Positions 23,230-34,612 of a stretch of 64,000 bases of DNA are shown piece after piece. Below the pieces are notes generated by a model. That model was not told the origin of the DNA, made no database searches, and saw only the letters and a list, made by a program, of their open reading frames with translations. The stretch covers positions 6,678,501-6,742,500 of the forward strand of contig JASDFA010000008.1 of the NCBI GenBank assembly GCA_035772735.1, given 5' to 3'. Origin of the DNA: Datura wrightii. Its lineage: Eukaryota; Streptophyta; Magnoliopsida; Solanales; Solanaceae. The position numbers and the translations under genes are program-made. How positions within the stretch are numbered: the first letter of the stretch is position 1; every line of letters begins with the position of its first letter.

Positions 23230-24543
23230 GGGTGCACGATAGGAGATGATAGCTAATGTATACCCTAAGGAAATGACCTGAAAACCAGTAAACCCACCAG
23301 AGAAAGGAAGGAAGCTAGCAATGGGCATGAAAACCCCAACACCGGAAGAAGACACTATAATTATTGCCCAAAATATAGGAGTTCCGCAACCACTACTGCC
23401 TATTCAGCTATGCCAGTGGATGGAGGGTTCTAGCAGTGGATCCAAGGTATATCACACTCCAACGAAAGAGATAATACATAAGCCTTTACTTATTCCGACA
23501 ATAAAAACTCTAGACCCAATTCCATAAGAAGGAGAGGGGATGACTCAAGTGGCATGTAAAATAACCTTCTCTACAACAATACTAGGGCTACTAAGTACGT
23601 AGAAAATAATCAAGCTGATGATGGAGGTAAGAAACTCAGCTATTTTCCCAATGTAATGAAAAATAGCATCAAAGTTGTTAAACTTAATCCGCAAGTCAAG
23701 GAACAACAAAAGAAGTGGGATTATTCTTTGATAGGGTATGTTGTTGAATAAAACCCTCAGTTAAGCAAATGTTGAAGTTTGTCTATACAGCATAGAGGTT
23801 TATGACAACATGGTAAGTGTTTCTTCTTAAGGGAGGGTACTACATATTTCGATTTAAAGATGAGTAGGAAACACAACAAGTCCTTAAAAATGGACCTTAC
23901 ACTTTTGAATATAGACTGGTGGTACTTAAATAGCGGTACCTTGATTTGCATATGGGAGAGGAATTCATTCGAGAAATTTCATTATGGGTAAATTTCTCAA
24001 GTCTCCCGATCCAATATTGGTCTACTGAAAATCGAAGTCGTATTGCAAGTTATTTGGGAAAACCTATACGTACAAATAAATTGATTACTGAAGAAGGTAG
24101 AATTCATATGCTAGAATATTGATTGAAATGGATATCAGTCAGTCTCTACCGAAACAAATGTTTATTGAGGAGCTAATTAGAAAAACCAAAATATAACAAT
24201 TGGAGTATGACTGGTGTCCTGAGTTCTATCAAGAGTGTCTGGTTCTAGGACATGAAACATAGTAATGTCCGTTGAAGAAGCCTCCAAAAGACTCTAAACT
24301 GCCTTACCCAAAAAGGAGCAAGCCGAAACAAATTCACTGGGTAGTTAAGCCTATTGTAATTCAAGAAGACCAAAGTACTCATTAGATGGTTACTGACCTA
24401 GAGTTAGAAATTATTCCTCCTATGTATAAAGCCGAGAAGGAAAAAGGGGAAAGAAATATAAGGGACACTGAAGTTGAAGTACTTAAGAAAATAGAGCTAA
24501 GAAGCTTGGGTTTTATATAGGGTCCTGAGTAGCCCTTACAAGA
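23230..24543 (+). pseudogene. L1-type LINE ORF1 (nucleic-acid-binding, DUF4283-like), decayed
   Basis: Frames with many stops encode recognisable plant L1 ORF1 parts. Around 23710 is a WDYSLIGYVV start of the DUF4283-like fold. At 23980-24115 the fold ends with LPIQYWSTENRS and LGKPIRTNKL. At 24200-24270 is a zinc-knuckle stretch with QECLVLGHET then QC, in which the first Cys of the CCHC set is lost. The family binds LINE RNA. Its composition differs from the LTR elements around it. The 5' end is uncertain, because the sequence runs straight out of an LTR remnant. Confidence 0.75.
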
Positions 24544-24549
24544 TCCAAT

Positions 24550-25970
24550 ATGATCTTTAGCTTCTGGAATATAAGAGGGCTAAATCAACCCTACAAGCAG
24601 AGGAAATTGAAAAAGTTTCTACTTAATAATAAGATTGATATATTGGGGTATCTAGAGACCAAAATAAAATAAAGTTGATAGTATATGAAAAATGATGGGA
24701 ACAGATTGACAATGCTTTGCAAAGCACTCATTAAAAACAAATGGTCGACTATGGATATGTTGGAGGCATCAAAATATAAAAGTCAGTATCGTGCTTATTA
24801 GACCTCAATTGATACATGTCTATGTAGGGAATAAAGGATCAAATTTCACTTGTTACATCACATTCATTTGTGGCCTAAATACAAATACTGGTAGGAAAGA
24901 CATATGGGATCAACTGAGGAACATTACCTCTCACATAAGTGATCTATGGATTATTCTTGAAGATTTTAATACTGGAATCTCTATCGAAGATAGACTGAAT
25001 GTGGCTCCAATGCAACGGGCTAAAATATAAGACTTTATTGATTGTATTGAAGATTTGGGACTGGGACACCTAATAAAGGGAGGATATGAATACTCATGGT
25101 TTAATAAGAGATATGTTAGAGTCAGAATATATTGTAGAATTTGTTGTGCCATTGGGGAATGCTCAGTGGATTTTGAAATATGGCAGTCTAGAAGCCTTAT
25201 TCAATAGCCCACATTGCTCTGACCACTCCCCTATCACTATCAACACCATTGTATCCTAGCAACATTCTAGAAGACCATTTATACTTCTAATATTGTGTTG
25301 AAACAAGACCAATTCAAATATATTGTACACCAATATTGGGATAAATATATACCTAGACGTGTTATGTACTCAGTATGGAAGAAGCTAGAAGTGGTTAGTA
25401 GAAAAACAAGACAGTTAAAACAAAGATATGTCTTCAACAGAACAAAAACTGAATGACTTGAGAACTGAACTTCGTGATACACAAATTAATCTGGATGGGA
25501 ACTTCTTTGATCAAGCACTAATTAGAATTTAAAGATAACTTCTCATGCATATCCAAAAATGGGACAACATTCATGAAAAAGTTCTAATCCAGAAATCTAG
25601 GGCCATAATAAATTCTGGAGACTCCAATTTAAAGTTTTCCAAGCACACTTGAAAGATAGATAATCCAGAAACAAAATTGCCTTTATTTTTAATGAACAAG
25701 GGAAAATATTAACAAATTTAGAAAAGGTAAAACAAGAATTCATCAAGTTCTTTCAACACCTATGAGTTACTTCTGCTAGAGAACTCCCTTATATCAGTAT
25801 TGAGATATCCATGGATTGTCCATGCTTAAACACATATCAGCAAAATCAGTTCATCAAACTTGTGACTGTAGAAGATGTTTATGTAGTTATCCAATAGCTC
25901 CCTAGTGATAAAGCTTTAGGTGTTGATGGACTCCCAGCTGAATCCTTTAGAGAATATTGGCAGGTTTGCA
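24550..25970 (+). pseudogene. L1-type LINE ORF2 (endonuclease and start of reverse transcriptase), truncated
   Basis: The start codon at 24550 opens MIFSFWNIRGLN, the N-terminal signature of the apurinic-type endonuclease of plant L1 elements. The ETK motif holding a catalytic Glu lies near 24658. WIILEDFN at about 24949-24972 is the family's W-I-L-x-GDFN motif with Gly changed to Glu. YSWFNKR lies near 25095. An RT N-terminal block with GVDGLPAESFREYW ends near 25965. Stops and frameshifts are frequent. The catalytic RT core, RNase H-like region and poly-A tail are missing. L1 copies usually lose their 5' end, so this 3' loss points to a later deletion or insertion at about 25970. Confidence 0.8.
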
Positions 25971-26523
25971 ATAACCTATAAATATTTAGGGTTATTTGAT
26001 AATTTAAGTATAAGAAAAAAAAAAGAGAGAGAGGGAGAAGGAAATTCTTTTAAAAAAAGAAAAATCCGCCAAGCCTAACATAAATAAATAAAGAACTAAG
26101 TCGGACCTTTAGGACCCATCAACATGAGAATGAGCCTAGGCAGAAGCACAAACACAGAAAAGAAAAAAAACACAGTATTAAAAAAGAAAAAATGAAGAGA
26201 AAAAGAGAGGAGAAGAGAAGAGAAAATTTAGGGTTTTTCTCATTAAGGTAATAATTTTATTCTTTTCTTTGAGATTATTACATGATTATGAATAAATTTT
26301 TATGATAAAAATATCGAGAAAATATGAGAATGGGGAAAGTTTAGTCCAGATCTTCAAATTAAATCATTGTTTGAAAGGGCAAACGTTATCAACATTTAAT
26401 TTTGAATAGTGTTCTGTAATCCTCTAATCGACGAGAATCTATTGGTGGTCATGATTTAAAAATTGTGACCCATTTATCAGAATTGACCTTTTGCATCAAC
26501 CTTTAACCGCATGATTGACCTAC
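25971..26523. other. Purine-rich unassigned segment
   Basis: Starts at the break of the LINE. 26010-26240 is dominated by A and G (gagagagagg, gaagagaagagaa), then gggtttttctcattaag. No coding frame and no clear element edge was seen. It may be internal or 5' leader sequence of another retroelement. Confidence 0.4.
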
Positions 26524-27889
26524 TGATGTTAGACGTATTTATATGCCCCCTTTCTGCATTACCTCATTTTGAGAATGATAATCACTTACAATTGTGTATT
26601 TTGATTAAATAACTCTTCACTATGAACTAATGAAAGTAGTGAGATGTTTATAAGGAAATGTGGTGAAAATTGACCCTGGATGAGTATCAAGGAGGATTCG
26701 GAGCTCCAGAGCAACTTTGGAAGTGTTTACGGACAAAACCATGTTGGTGCTTTAGCTAGAGCTTAGCACCAAAGACAAAACATTAGAAAAATGAACATCC
26801 AGTAGACTGGTGCAATAAGAGGCACTCAACATCTAACCAAAAACTTTAGAAGGAATTTTTTTAGCAGGTAGACACCATAAGAAGCGCGACGCACCAAGAA
26901 TAAAAATTCAGCTAGATGGTCTGGCGAGATAAGGGGTGCGACGCGCCAAGGGTAGTTCGAACGAAAATTTTCTAGTTATGTACTTCGAGTCCAAGGAGGA
27001 TAGAAGGGTATTTTTATATCACTATATATATCCCCTTAAGATGTTTTTGAAAGTTGATCACTATTCTGTCAAGAGGCAAGAGACAAGAGAGGCTTCACCA
27101 TTAGGTTTATTTTCTCTTCACTTTTCAAGTCATTATCTTGGATGTTTAATTAAAACTTTTGGATTTTTAAAATGAACATGAGTGCCTAAGAATCTTTGTT
27201 CTGCGTTATAACCAAAGCATGAATATTTTAGTTGATAATTGAATTGACAAAGTTAGTTTATCGTATTAGTTGTTTTTATTTTCTTGTTTTTATTATTTTA
27301 ATGCTTGATCACTATTAGAATAAATCTATAATCTTATTGTAGACTCAATAGAAGATCATCAAGATAGAATGAAGAATATAGATAACAAGTTCTTTTTGTA
27401 AGAATTGATTTTTTACTAGGATAGACATATACCTAGAATGCCTTGCTTGGTCAAAAAATGAAAAGAAAAAGAAATGCATTCTAATTGAGTTACCACATCC
27501 CCACCAACGATGTAGTTGTGGGATCAATTTGAATATATGATTAGAGTCTCAACATACCATAATCATAATATCAACCCCGTAAATTAATAACTAGATGAAC
27601 TAACTAGTCAAGGATATTTGATACTAGATATGAATGCTGAATAAGGTCATAACCCCGAAATTCATACAAATAGTGGTCACAAACATTTACCTACTTTATA
27701 GTCTTTACTTTTCTCTTAGTATAAACAACAATTTAAAACACTCTTTGTTACTTTTCCCACTTAATGAAATCAGCGGTAGTTGAACAAACTAGAAGTTTCT
27801 AAATCACCGGTCCTTGTGGGATCGATATCTAGACTTCACTATTCTATACTAATTGTCAATTGCGTACCTTGCGTGTGCATTTGGACGTA
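26524..27889 (+). repeat. Left arm of inverted LTR pair (family K), plus sense
   Basis: Begins TGATGTTAGACG, a diverged form of TGATCTTGGGCG at the right-arm edge, and ends tgcatttggacgta near 27889. It has the same landmarks as the right arm in opposite orientation: a ggagctccagag block near 26700, caccaagaataaaa and gcgacgcgcc words at 26880-26950, TATATATA at 27023-27030, aagaggcaagagac near 27070, and gtgggatcgatat near 27818. The last landmark matches the LTR end region of element D, which places the family in the Tat/Athila group. A 79-codon frame at 26936-27175 is LTR sequence, not a gene. Confidence 0.7.
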
Positions 27890-27955
27890 ATGAGTTAATG
27901 TTGTTATGATGTAGTCGACAAGTAGTATAGGATAAAATCCTCAAACTTTGATTAT

Positions 27956-29328
27956 TGTATCCAAATGCACATGCAAGTGTACACGATGGACAAATAGTAT
28001 AGGACATTGAAGTCCTGATATCGATCCCACAGGGATTGATGATTTAGCAACTTCTAGTTCATTCAATGACCGCTAATTTTATTAAGTGTGAAAAGTAACC
28101 AACAATTTTTAAAATTTTTTATACAAAGACAAAAGTAAAGACTATAAAGTAGGTAAATGTTTATGATCACTATTTGTATGAATTTCAAGGTTATGACCTT
28201 ATTCAACATTTATATCTTGGATCAAATATCCTTGACTAGTTAGTTCATCTAGTTGTTGGTTTAAGGGGTTGATATTACGATTATGGTCTATCGAACCTCT
28301 AATCGCCTATTCAAATTGATCCCACAACTAAATATTTGAGTGAGGATGTGATATCTCAATCCGAACACATTTGGTTTTCTTCCCATTTTATAACCAAGCA
28401 AGACATTATAGGTATATGTCAATCCTAGTGGCAAATAAAAAAATAACTTACTCCTTATATTTTTCATTTTATCTCGTTGATTCTTCTATCGCGTTCACAA
28501 CAAGATTATTGATTTATTCCTATGGTCATCAAGCATTAAATTAGTAAAAGTAAGAATATAAGAACAACCAGTACGATAAACTAACTTTGTCAATTTAATT
28601 ATCAACTAAGATATTCATGCTTTTGGCCATAACCCCAGAATAAAGGTTATTAGCCACTCATGTTCATATTAAAAACATAATAATTCGAATTAAGAATACA
28701 AGTTAATGTCTTGGAAAAGTAAAAACAAGAGAAATCTAATAGTAAATCCTCTCTTGTCTCTTGCCTCTTGATAGAATAGTAATTCCCCGTAAAAAAGGTC
28801 CTAAGGGGATATATATAGTGATAGAAAAATACCCTTCTATCCTCCTTGAACTCGGATAACATCACTTGAGAATTTCCATCTGGACTACCCGGGCATGTCG
28901 CGCCCCTAATCTTGCCAGACCATCTGACTAAATTTTCTTCTTAGTGCATCGCTCCTCTTATGGTGTCTACCTGCTAATTTTTCTCCTTCTGAAGTTTATG
29001 GCCAGGCACTGCATGCCTCATAAAGCCCTAGGCTATAGTATGTTCTTTTTTATAAAGTATTGCCTCTGGTTCTAAGTGCCAGCTAAAGCACCAACATGGT
29101 TTTGTTCGAAAATACATCCAAAGTTACTCTGGAGCTCCGGATCTTCCTAGATAGCTCATCCTAGGTCAATTTCCATCATATTTTCCTATAAATACCTCTT
29201 CACATTTATTAGTTAACAATCAAGAGTTATTAAATCAAAACACACAATTGTATGTGAATATCATTCTCAAAATAAAGCAAAACATGGATAAAATGTAGAA
29301 AGCGGGCATGCAAATACGCCCAAGATCA
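27956..29328 (-). repeat. Right arm of inverted LTR pair: 3' LTR of element K, minus sense
   Basis: In minus sense it opens TGATCTTGGGCGTATTTG at 29328, directly after the polypurine tract, and ends gtgcatttggataca at 27956. Length is 1373 bp against 1366 bp for the left arm; in the parts compared by eye they look about 85% alike. The spacer repeats a gacaagtagtatagga word (27918-27933) that also occurs inside the arm as gacaaatagtatagga near 27989, so a small duplication lies at the centre. Confidence 0.75.
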
Positions 29329-29344
29329 CCACCCCACACTTGAA
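29329..29344 (-). other. Polypurine tract of element K
   Basis: The minus strand reads TTCAAGTGTGGGGTGG directly before the LTR start. D has AAGTGTGGGGTAAG at the same position, which supports both LTR starts. Confidence 0.75.
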
Positions 29345-30050
29345 CCTTTGTTCATCCTCGAACAATTCACTATACCCATTCACGATTTCACCAAAACAAC
29401 ACTAATTGACTCTATCAACTCACACTCAAGTTAACTTGACAATTTATTCATGACCGAGAATTCACTCAACATGCATATTTGTAGAATTTTGAGATCAAAA
29501 TACTTCATGAAATAATACACCCTATAAAATTGACTCTTCATAAAAATCAAGGTCAACATGATCATATAGAAATAATGAAATACACAGTACACCAAATTCA
29601 TACTATCTTGTGTCCTCACCATTTAGTTATGCCCCCTTGCTCACATATAGTCATAAGAATTACCGGGGGAACATCCACCACACTCACTCACTCTCCCAAA
29701 GATATTCCACACATATAAAACATACCATAGGTTTGCCCTTAGTGTACTGTTCCATCAAAAAAGTATTGAAAGTGCATGATCAAAAGGACTTTCATGGGAT
29801 GTAATGCCGACTAAGGGACAGGTAGAAAATATTTGACAAATAGTGATTACCAATCCTAAGCACTTTAAGACATCGACTTTTAATTCTTTTGCTCTTTCTC
29901 TTGTACCAACCTCACTTTCCCAACTTATACTTAAGCTTTCTTTTCGACCCCCGATATTTCTTTCCTTTTTCAATGCCCTTTTTCTTTAACTTATATGTTT
30001 CTAGCAATATATTTTCTCACCTCAAGAACAATCAAAGAAATTAACTTTTT
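29345..30050 (-). other. 3' untranslated part of element K
   Basis: In minus sense this precedes the polypurine tract. It has a tgttcgaggatgaacaaagg segment (29348-29367) matching tgttcggggacgaacaagg of D, and a purine-rich tract at 29930-30000. No ORF. The rest of K is not recognisable further right. Confidence 0.55.
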
Positions 30051-31659
30051 TTGTATCATTAAACTAGTTGACCCTCGAGTTCTAGATTAAGCTCAAGTCG
30101 AACCAAGCATTCGATGTTGATCTAAGTATCCAGAGTTGTCTCTAAGAGTCTATAAGTAAGGTAAAGCTCCAAATTCTAGAATCTTACATTATCTCTTTAC
30201 GTTTGTAAGTTTATGTCAAGTTATGTTACAGTAATCTAAGATGTTTCAAATACTTATATTTTGAGAATCGTGCTAATGTCTCATACAAGTAGTGAATTTG
30301 CAATGGTTTAAGAACTCAAGTCTTTACGAGTTTCTCCATTAAAGAGTCGTGATATATACACAATCCTTTTGTTATGATATACAAATGAATCCCTTCATTT
30401 ATGTTCAAGTTATATGTTCATAAGTAAAACTCTTATTGAGTTAATATTTGAGTTTTTCAAGATCAAAGAAGAGTCTCTTTCATGTGCTAATATTTACAAT
30501 GTCTAAGTAGCTAACATAACAAGATATGATAATGATCCAAAGTATACAAAAGTATGAGAAAGAAGAAGAACGTTTTCATGATTAACGAAGAGGTTAAAGT
30601 ATAGTTGATGTGAACAGTTGATGGAAATAACTTTAAGACTAAGAATATGAATATAAGTTCTCGAGTGTCAGCATAACATGTTAGAAATGTTATCTAATCC
30701 TATTCTAAGCTATGATGTAAGCCTCTAGGAGTCATTTAAGAACGATAAGTTATGTGTCTAAAAGACCTCAGAAGTCCTAAATCCCAGTAAGTCTCCTAGA
30801 GATCACCCTGTTAACTAAATATAAGTTTATACATTATACAAAAGTCGCAAAAGTTGTATGCCTTTAATTCAGTTCTCATCTCTATGTGTATGTCAAGAAT
30901 TATCACTTGCAACTCCAAGTTCTAAGTTATAAGTTCTATGTTTTTCTATGAATAAGACAAATGAATTAAGAACTATATGTGCTCGTCAACGTGATAAGTT
31001 TGATGAAGAAATTTCAATATATTGTTGTTGTTACATGTAAAGGAACCACCTTGTGGGAATTGTATACAGAGATTCTAAGTAAAGAAATGAGAATCTATGT
31101 GCTTCTATTCAAGAGATACGTTAAATCGATAAGATTATTCATAGAACATTGCTTGTAAGCCTACTAAAGTTCATATGTTGTCTAAAACTCCTGAAGGTCC
31201 TCCAAGTTATTAGGTCGACATGTTTGTATGTTATTTGATGGCTTTAGGTGATATATGTGCATATTAGCAGTTCATGAGTCTTGAAAGAGGTCTATTCAGG
31301 CTGCAGTATCAAGGCCAATTGTTTATATGCTACACATGTCAGCCACAGTCAATATGAGCCCTATAGGCTATATGTATGGTTATGGACATAATTTATCAAA
31401 CCTTAGCACCAATGCAGTTATATTAGTAGGGAAGATGTTCTCAGACTAACCACCGATACGGTTACTAGTTGGGAAGATATTCTCAAACCTTACCACCGAT
31501 GTGGTTATACCGGTTAGATAGATATTCCCAGACCTTACCACTAACGCAGTCATGTTAGATGGGCAAATAATCTTTTAGACATTATACCTCTGAGATGCCT
31601 ATCTCTATTGGGCAGTATCATTAATGCAATTAGATAAATGTATAAGTATAGTATATATG
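30051..31659 (+). repeat. Unassigned LTR-like sequence with short internal repeats
   Basis: Non-coding. 31400-31560 contains repeats of roughly 50-60 bp with accaccgat, cggttat and gaagatattctc words. The organisation recalls the middle part of plus-sense Tekay-like LTRs, where G has its 39-bp array. No ends are recognisable. It is cut on the right by element A. Confidence 0.4.
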
Positions 31660-31950
31660 TGTCACGACCCGAGTCTATACTCTGGCCGAGACACGGTACT
31701 TAGTGTCACTTGAAGATATTCTCAAACCTCACCACCAATGTTGTTATACCGGCTAGACAGATATTCCCAGACCTTACCACTAACGCAGTCATGTCGGATG
31801 GGCAAATAATCTTTCAAACATTATACCTCTGAGATGCCTATCTCTATTAGGTAGTATCATTAATGAAATTAGATAAATGTATAAGTATAGCATATATGTG
31901 TGACCACCCGAGTCTATACTCTGGCCGAGACACGGTACTTAGTGCCACAA
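31473..31950. repeat. 239-bp tandem duplication across the left edge of element A
   Basis: gaagatattctcaaacc at 31473 recurs at 31712, and the LTR edge tgtcacgacccgag at 31660 recurs, decayed, at 31899. Each unit holds about 187 bp of flank plus about 50 bp of LTR end, so the duplication happened after A inserted. Confidence 0.8.
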
Positions 31951-33660
31951 GTGACCCTAAGCTAACTATGACCTAACATTTTGCACTGGTATTCTAAGTA
32001 AACATAAGCGGAAGCTTTAAAAGAAATATTTATAAATCAACATTGCTGAAAGTGTCAAACATCATTGAAAAAAATTCTAAACAACTATGTCTGAAAGCCA
32101 CCACTAGCTGATGAGTTGTCGAAACAAGCCTCCAGCTAACTCTAAAGTCTGTCTGAAAAGAAACTAACTGAAAAACAAATAACATCCTCGGAAGATGAGG
32201 ACTCACCAAACAGATTGCTGCTGCTGGATCATCGAGAGAAACTACTAACGATGCTAGGACTGAGAACCTGGGTCTGTATCATAATACGATACAACATAGA
32301 AAGTACACATCAGTACTTTGAATGTACTGTGTAAGTGAGAGATACAATAAGCAAGAAAGAATTGTACTGAAATAACATGAAATGACCAACTGATTATTGT
32401 AAACTAATAAAACTGAACTATAACTGATATGTTCAATAATGACCCTGGTTGATGGTCATAAACATATCTTGGGACTGAGATACTGAATTGAGCAAAACTA
32501 AACTGAGACTATACTAACAAGTGGGAGAGTCTATAACTGACATATAACCACATGAGCTAAATGTGGAGTTTGATCTATACGCCCCGACTCAATATATCTT
32601 GCTAGGGTATAAAGGCATGAACTATGAGATTACTGTCTGGGCCCATTTGGGCTAATACCTTAAGGTGGAAACATAGTTTTGGGAACCTAGGTGCGCTGGA
32701 ACCCCGGTCCTCTCGATGCTAAGTACTACTCACACTGGATACTAGGTCCACTCACTGGAAAGTTAGGTCAATAGGAAAGTTCCATCCTCTAAGGAATATC
32801 GTAGAACAGCCAAAAAGTGATGACAATCCTTATTGCAAGAGTCGACCGACTACTAAGCTGATAGCTCGAAGATGGGGTTCAAGACTTGATCAAGGATATT
32901 TATTTGGAAGTACCCTGAGAGTCTTATCAGACCGGAGACTAGCCAGAGATATTTATCTGGAAGCGTCGTAACTGTCTAATGAAGAAACTAAAACTAGTAC
33001 TGGTGATTCTAAGACTGGTCAGAGCTACTTATCTGGAAGCATCATAACTGTCTAAAGAACCAACTGATAACTGATAATTGATAACTGATAACTGAGAGAC
33101 ATTACTGACACCTCGAGAAACTAACTATAGTCGAACTGATCAGCTGACATTACTGAAAGATACTGAAGATACTAACATTCTGACTGAGACTGAACTAGCA
33201 CGCAACTGACTAAGAATTCATATGATGGTAATGGCATGGGAATTCCAACACTAACTGAGTCAAGAAACACTAATATCTAATCAACTATGCAAGACCCAAA
33301 TTACTGCATTTATAGAGTTAGGGCTAAAACCATTTTACTGGAAGGAAGTAGCAACATGATCACTAAATATTGGAAACATATCATGAATACATAGGGAAAA
33401 AAACCCATAAGAATTAATCAGGATCTGCCTATGAATTTTACCCAAACTCAAAAGTTCAGGGCTAAAACTGATAAAAAATTCTGGAAGGGTTTTGGGACAA
33501 AAGGGAAGAACAATTCCCTTTTTAAATTCCCACATACCTGGAGTAAAATTTCCTAGAAGAAATCTTTGAGAATCTGAGAAGAAGATTGAATGCCCTAGCA
33601 TTGCCTTGAGGAGTCTGTTTGAAACTTCTTCGTACGGAGTCTGAGAGTTTAGGGAAGGAA
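31899..33660 (-). repeat. Left (3') LTR of element A, U3 end deleted
   Basis: Starts with a decayed tgtcacgacccgag edge. It contains the hairpin tgtatcat...acgataca near 32275 and two degenerate units of about 80 bp with gtcagagct...tctggaagc near 32940-33055, and it matches A's right LTR over 51471-52565. Compared with LTR H, the last 600-700 bp (AAACTACGTCGTTT block, U3 word array and gtgttaca terminus) are missing. A sequence with no polypurine tract leads directly into the integrase reading frame. Confidence 0.7.
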
Positions 33661-33904
33661 TGACAGGAATACATCGATCAACTCCTTTAATTCTCTCCTA
33701 AAAGTGACTGGAAAAAGAGCTGAAATTCCCAATTTGAAGCTATAAGCTAGTTTATGAAAGAGTGACTGACTCCGAACTGACTTAGCCATACTAACTAAGT
33801 TGGCACAACTACTGTGCACATTGAAAACATGAATAGAGCTAATAAGCACGGAACATAATAGAGTACTGAGGATGAATTTAATACCTGATGCTGAAACTGA
33901 ATTG

Positions 33905-34612
33905 GAAGGGAATAAATGAGGGTATTTAGCCATCATGTCAGCTTCTACCTCCCATGTGGTTCCCTCAACTCGTTGCTTCCTCCACAAGACTTTCACTAAA
34001 GCGACTTCCTTGTTTCTCAGCTTACAAACCTGACAGTCTAGGATCTGAACTGGGACCTCTTCGTAAGAGAGACTATCCTTCACTCCCACACTGTCTATTG
34101 GCACAATTGAGGTCGGATCACCGATGCACTTCTTCAACAATGACACATGGAAGGCTGGGTGCACAGATGCTAACTTCGAAAGTAATTCTAACTCATAGGC
34201 CACATTGCAAATTCGCCTCAGAATCCTATAAGGTCCTACATACCTCGGACTAAGTTTCCCTTTCTTTCCAAACCTTATCACTCCCTTCATGTGTGAAATT
34301 TTTAGGTAAACCCAATCATCAACAACAAATTCAAACTCTCTCCTCCTCAAATAACTATATGATTTCTGTCGGCTCTGAGCCATTTTCAACCTTCCCCTGA
34401 TATGTTGCACTTTCTGCATAGATTCATGAACTGAGTCTGGTCCTATCAAGGTAGCTTCGCCAACTTAAAACCACCCTATAGGAGACCTACACGTCCTAGC
34501 ATACAATGCCTCAAACGGGGCCATCAGAATACTGGAGTGGTAACTGTTATTGTATGCAAACTCGATAAGAGGTAGGTGATCATCCCAACTACCCTTGAAG
34601 TCGATCACACAA
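33905..34612 (-). pseudogene. Integrase C-terminus and chromodomain-type tail of element A
   Basis: This is the last part of a Ty3/Gypsy polyprotein, with a GPYRILRRI motif of the integrase C-terminal domain near 34210-34235, HVSLLKKCIGD near 34120-34150, and a C-terminal chromodomain-like segment with LWRKQRVEGTTWE and YPHLF near 33905-33985. These mark a Tekay-type chromovirus. The frame from about 34449 is open, but a stop lies just upstream (WF, stop, VGEA). The open frame runs on to 33649 only by reading into non-coding sequence. The N-terminal part of the same integrase continues beyond element B, at 44927. Confidence 0.85.
34608..34612. other. Target-site duplication of element B, left
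   Basis: CACAA here and CACAA at 44927-44931 flank element B exactly. On either side the integrase frame of A resumes. Confidence 0.9.

Noticed and set aside
25971..26300. 5' leader of a host gene, suggested by the purine-rich stretch and gggtttttctc
   Set aside because: No start codon with a sustained frame follows and no splice-linked exon was seen; the next unit is an LTR.
26936..27175. 79-codon open frame with a counterpart in the inverted arm
   Set aside because: The similarity of the two frames reflects duplication of LTR DNA. They lie around the TATA region of the LTR and do not keep the same length or ends.
33649..34449. 266-codon intact polyprotein end of A
   Set aside because: Only the part up to about 33905 is integrase and chromodomain-type sequence; the rest reads into non-coding DNA after loss of the normal stop.
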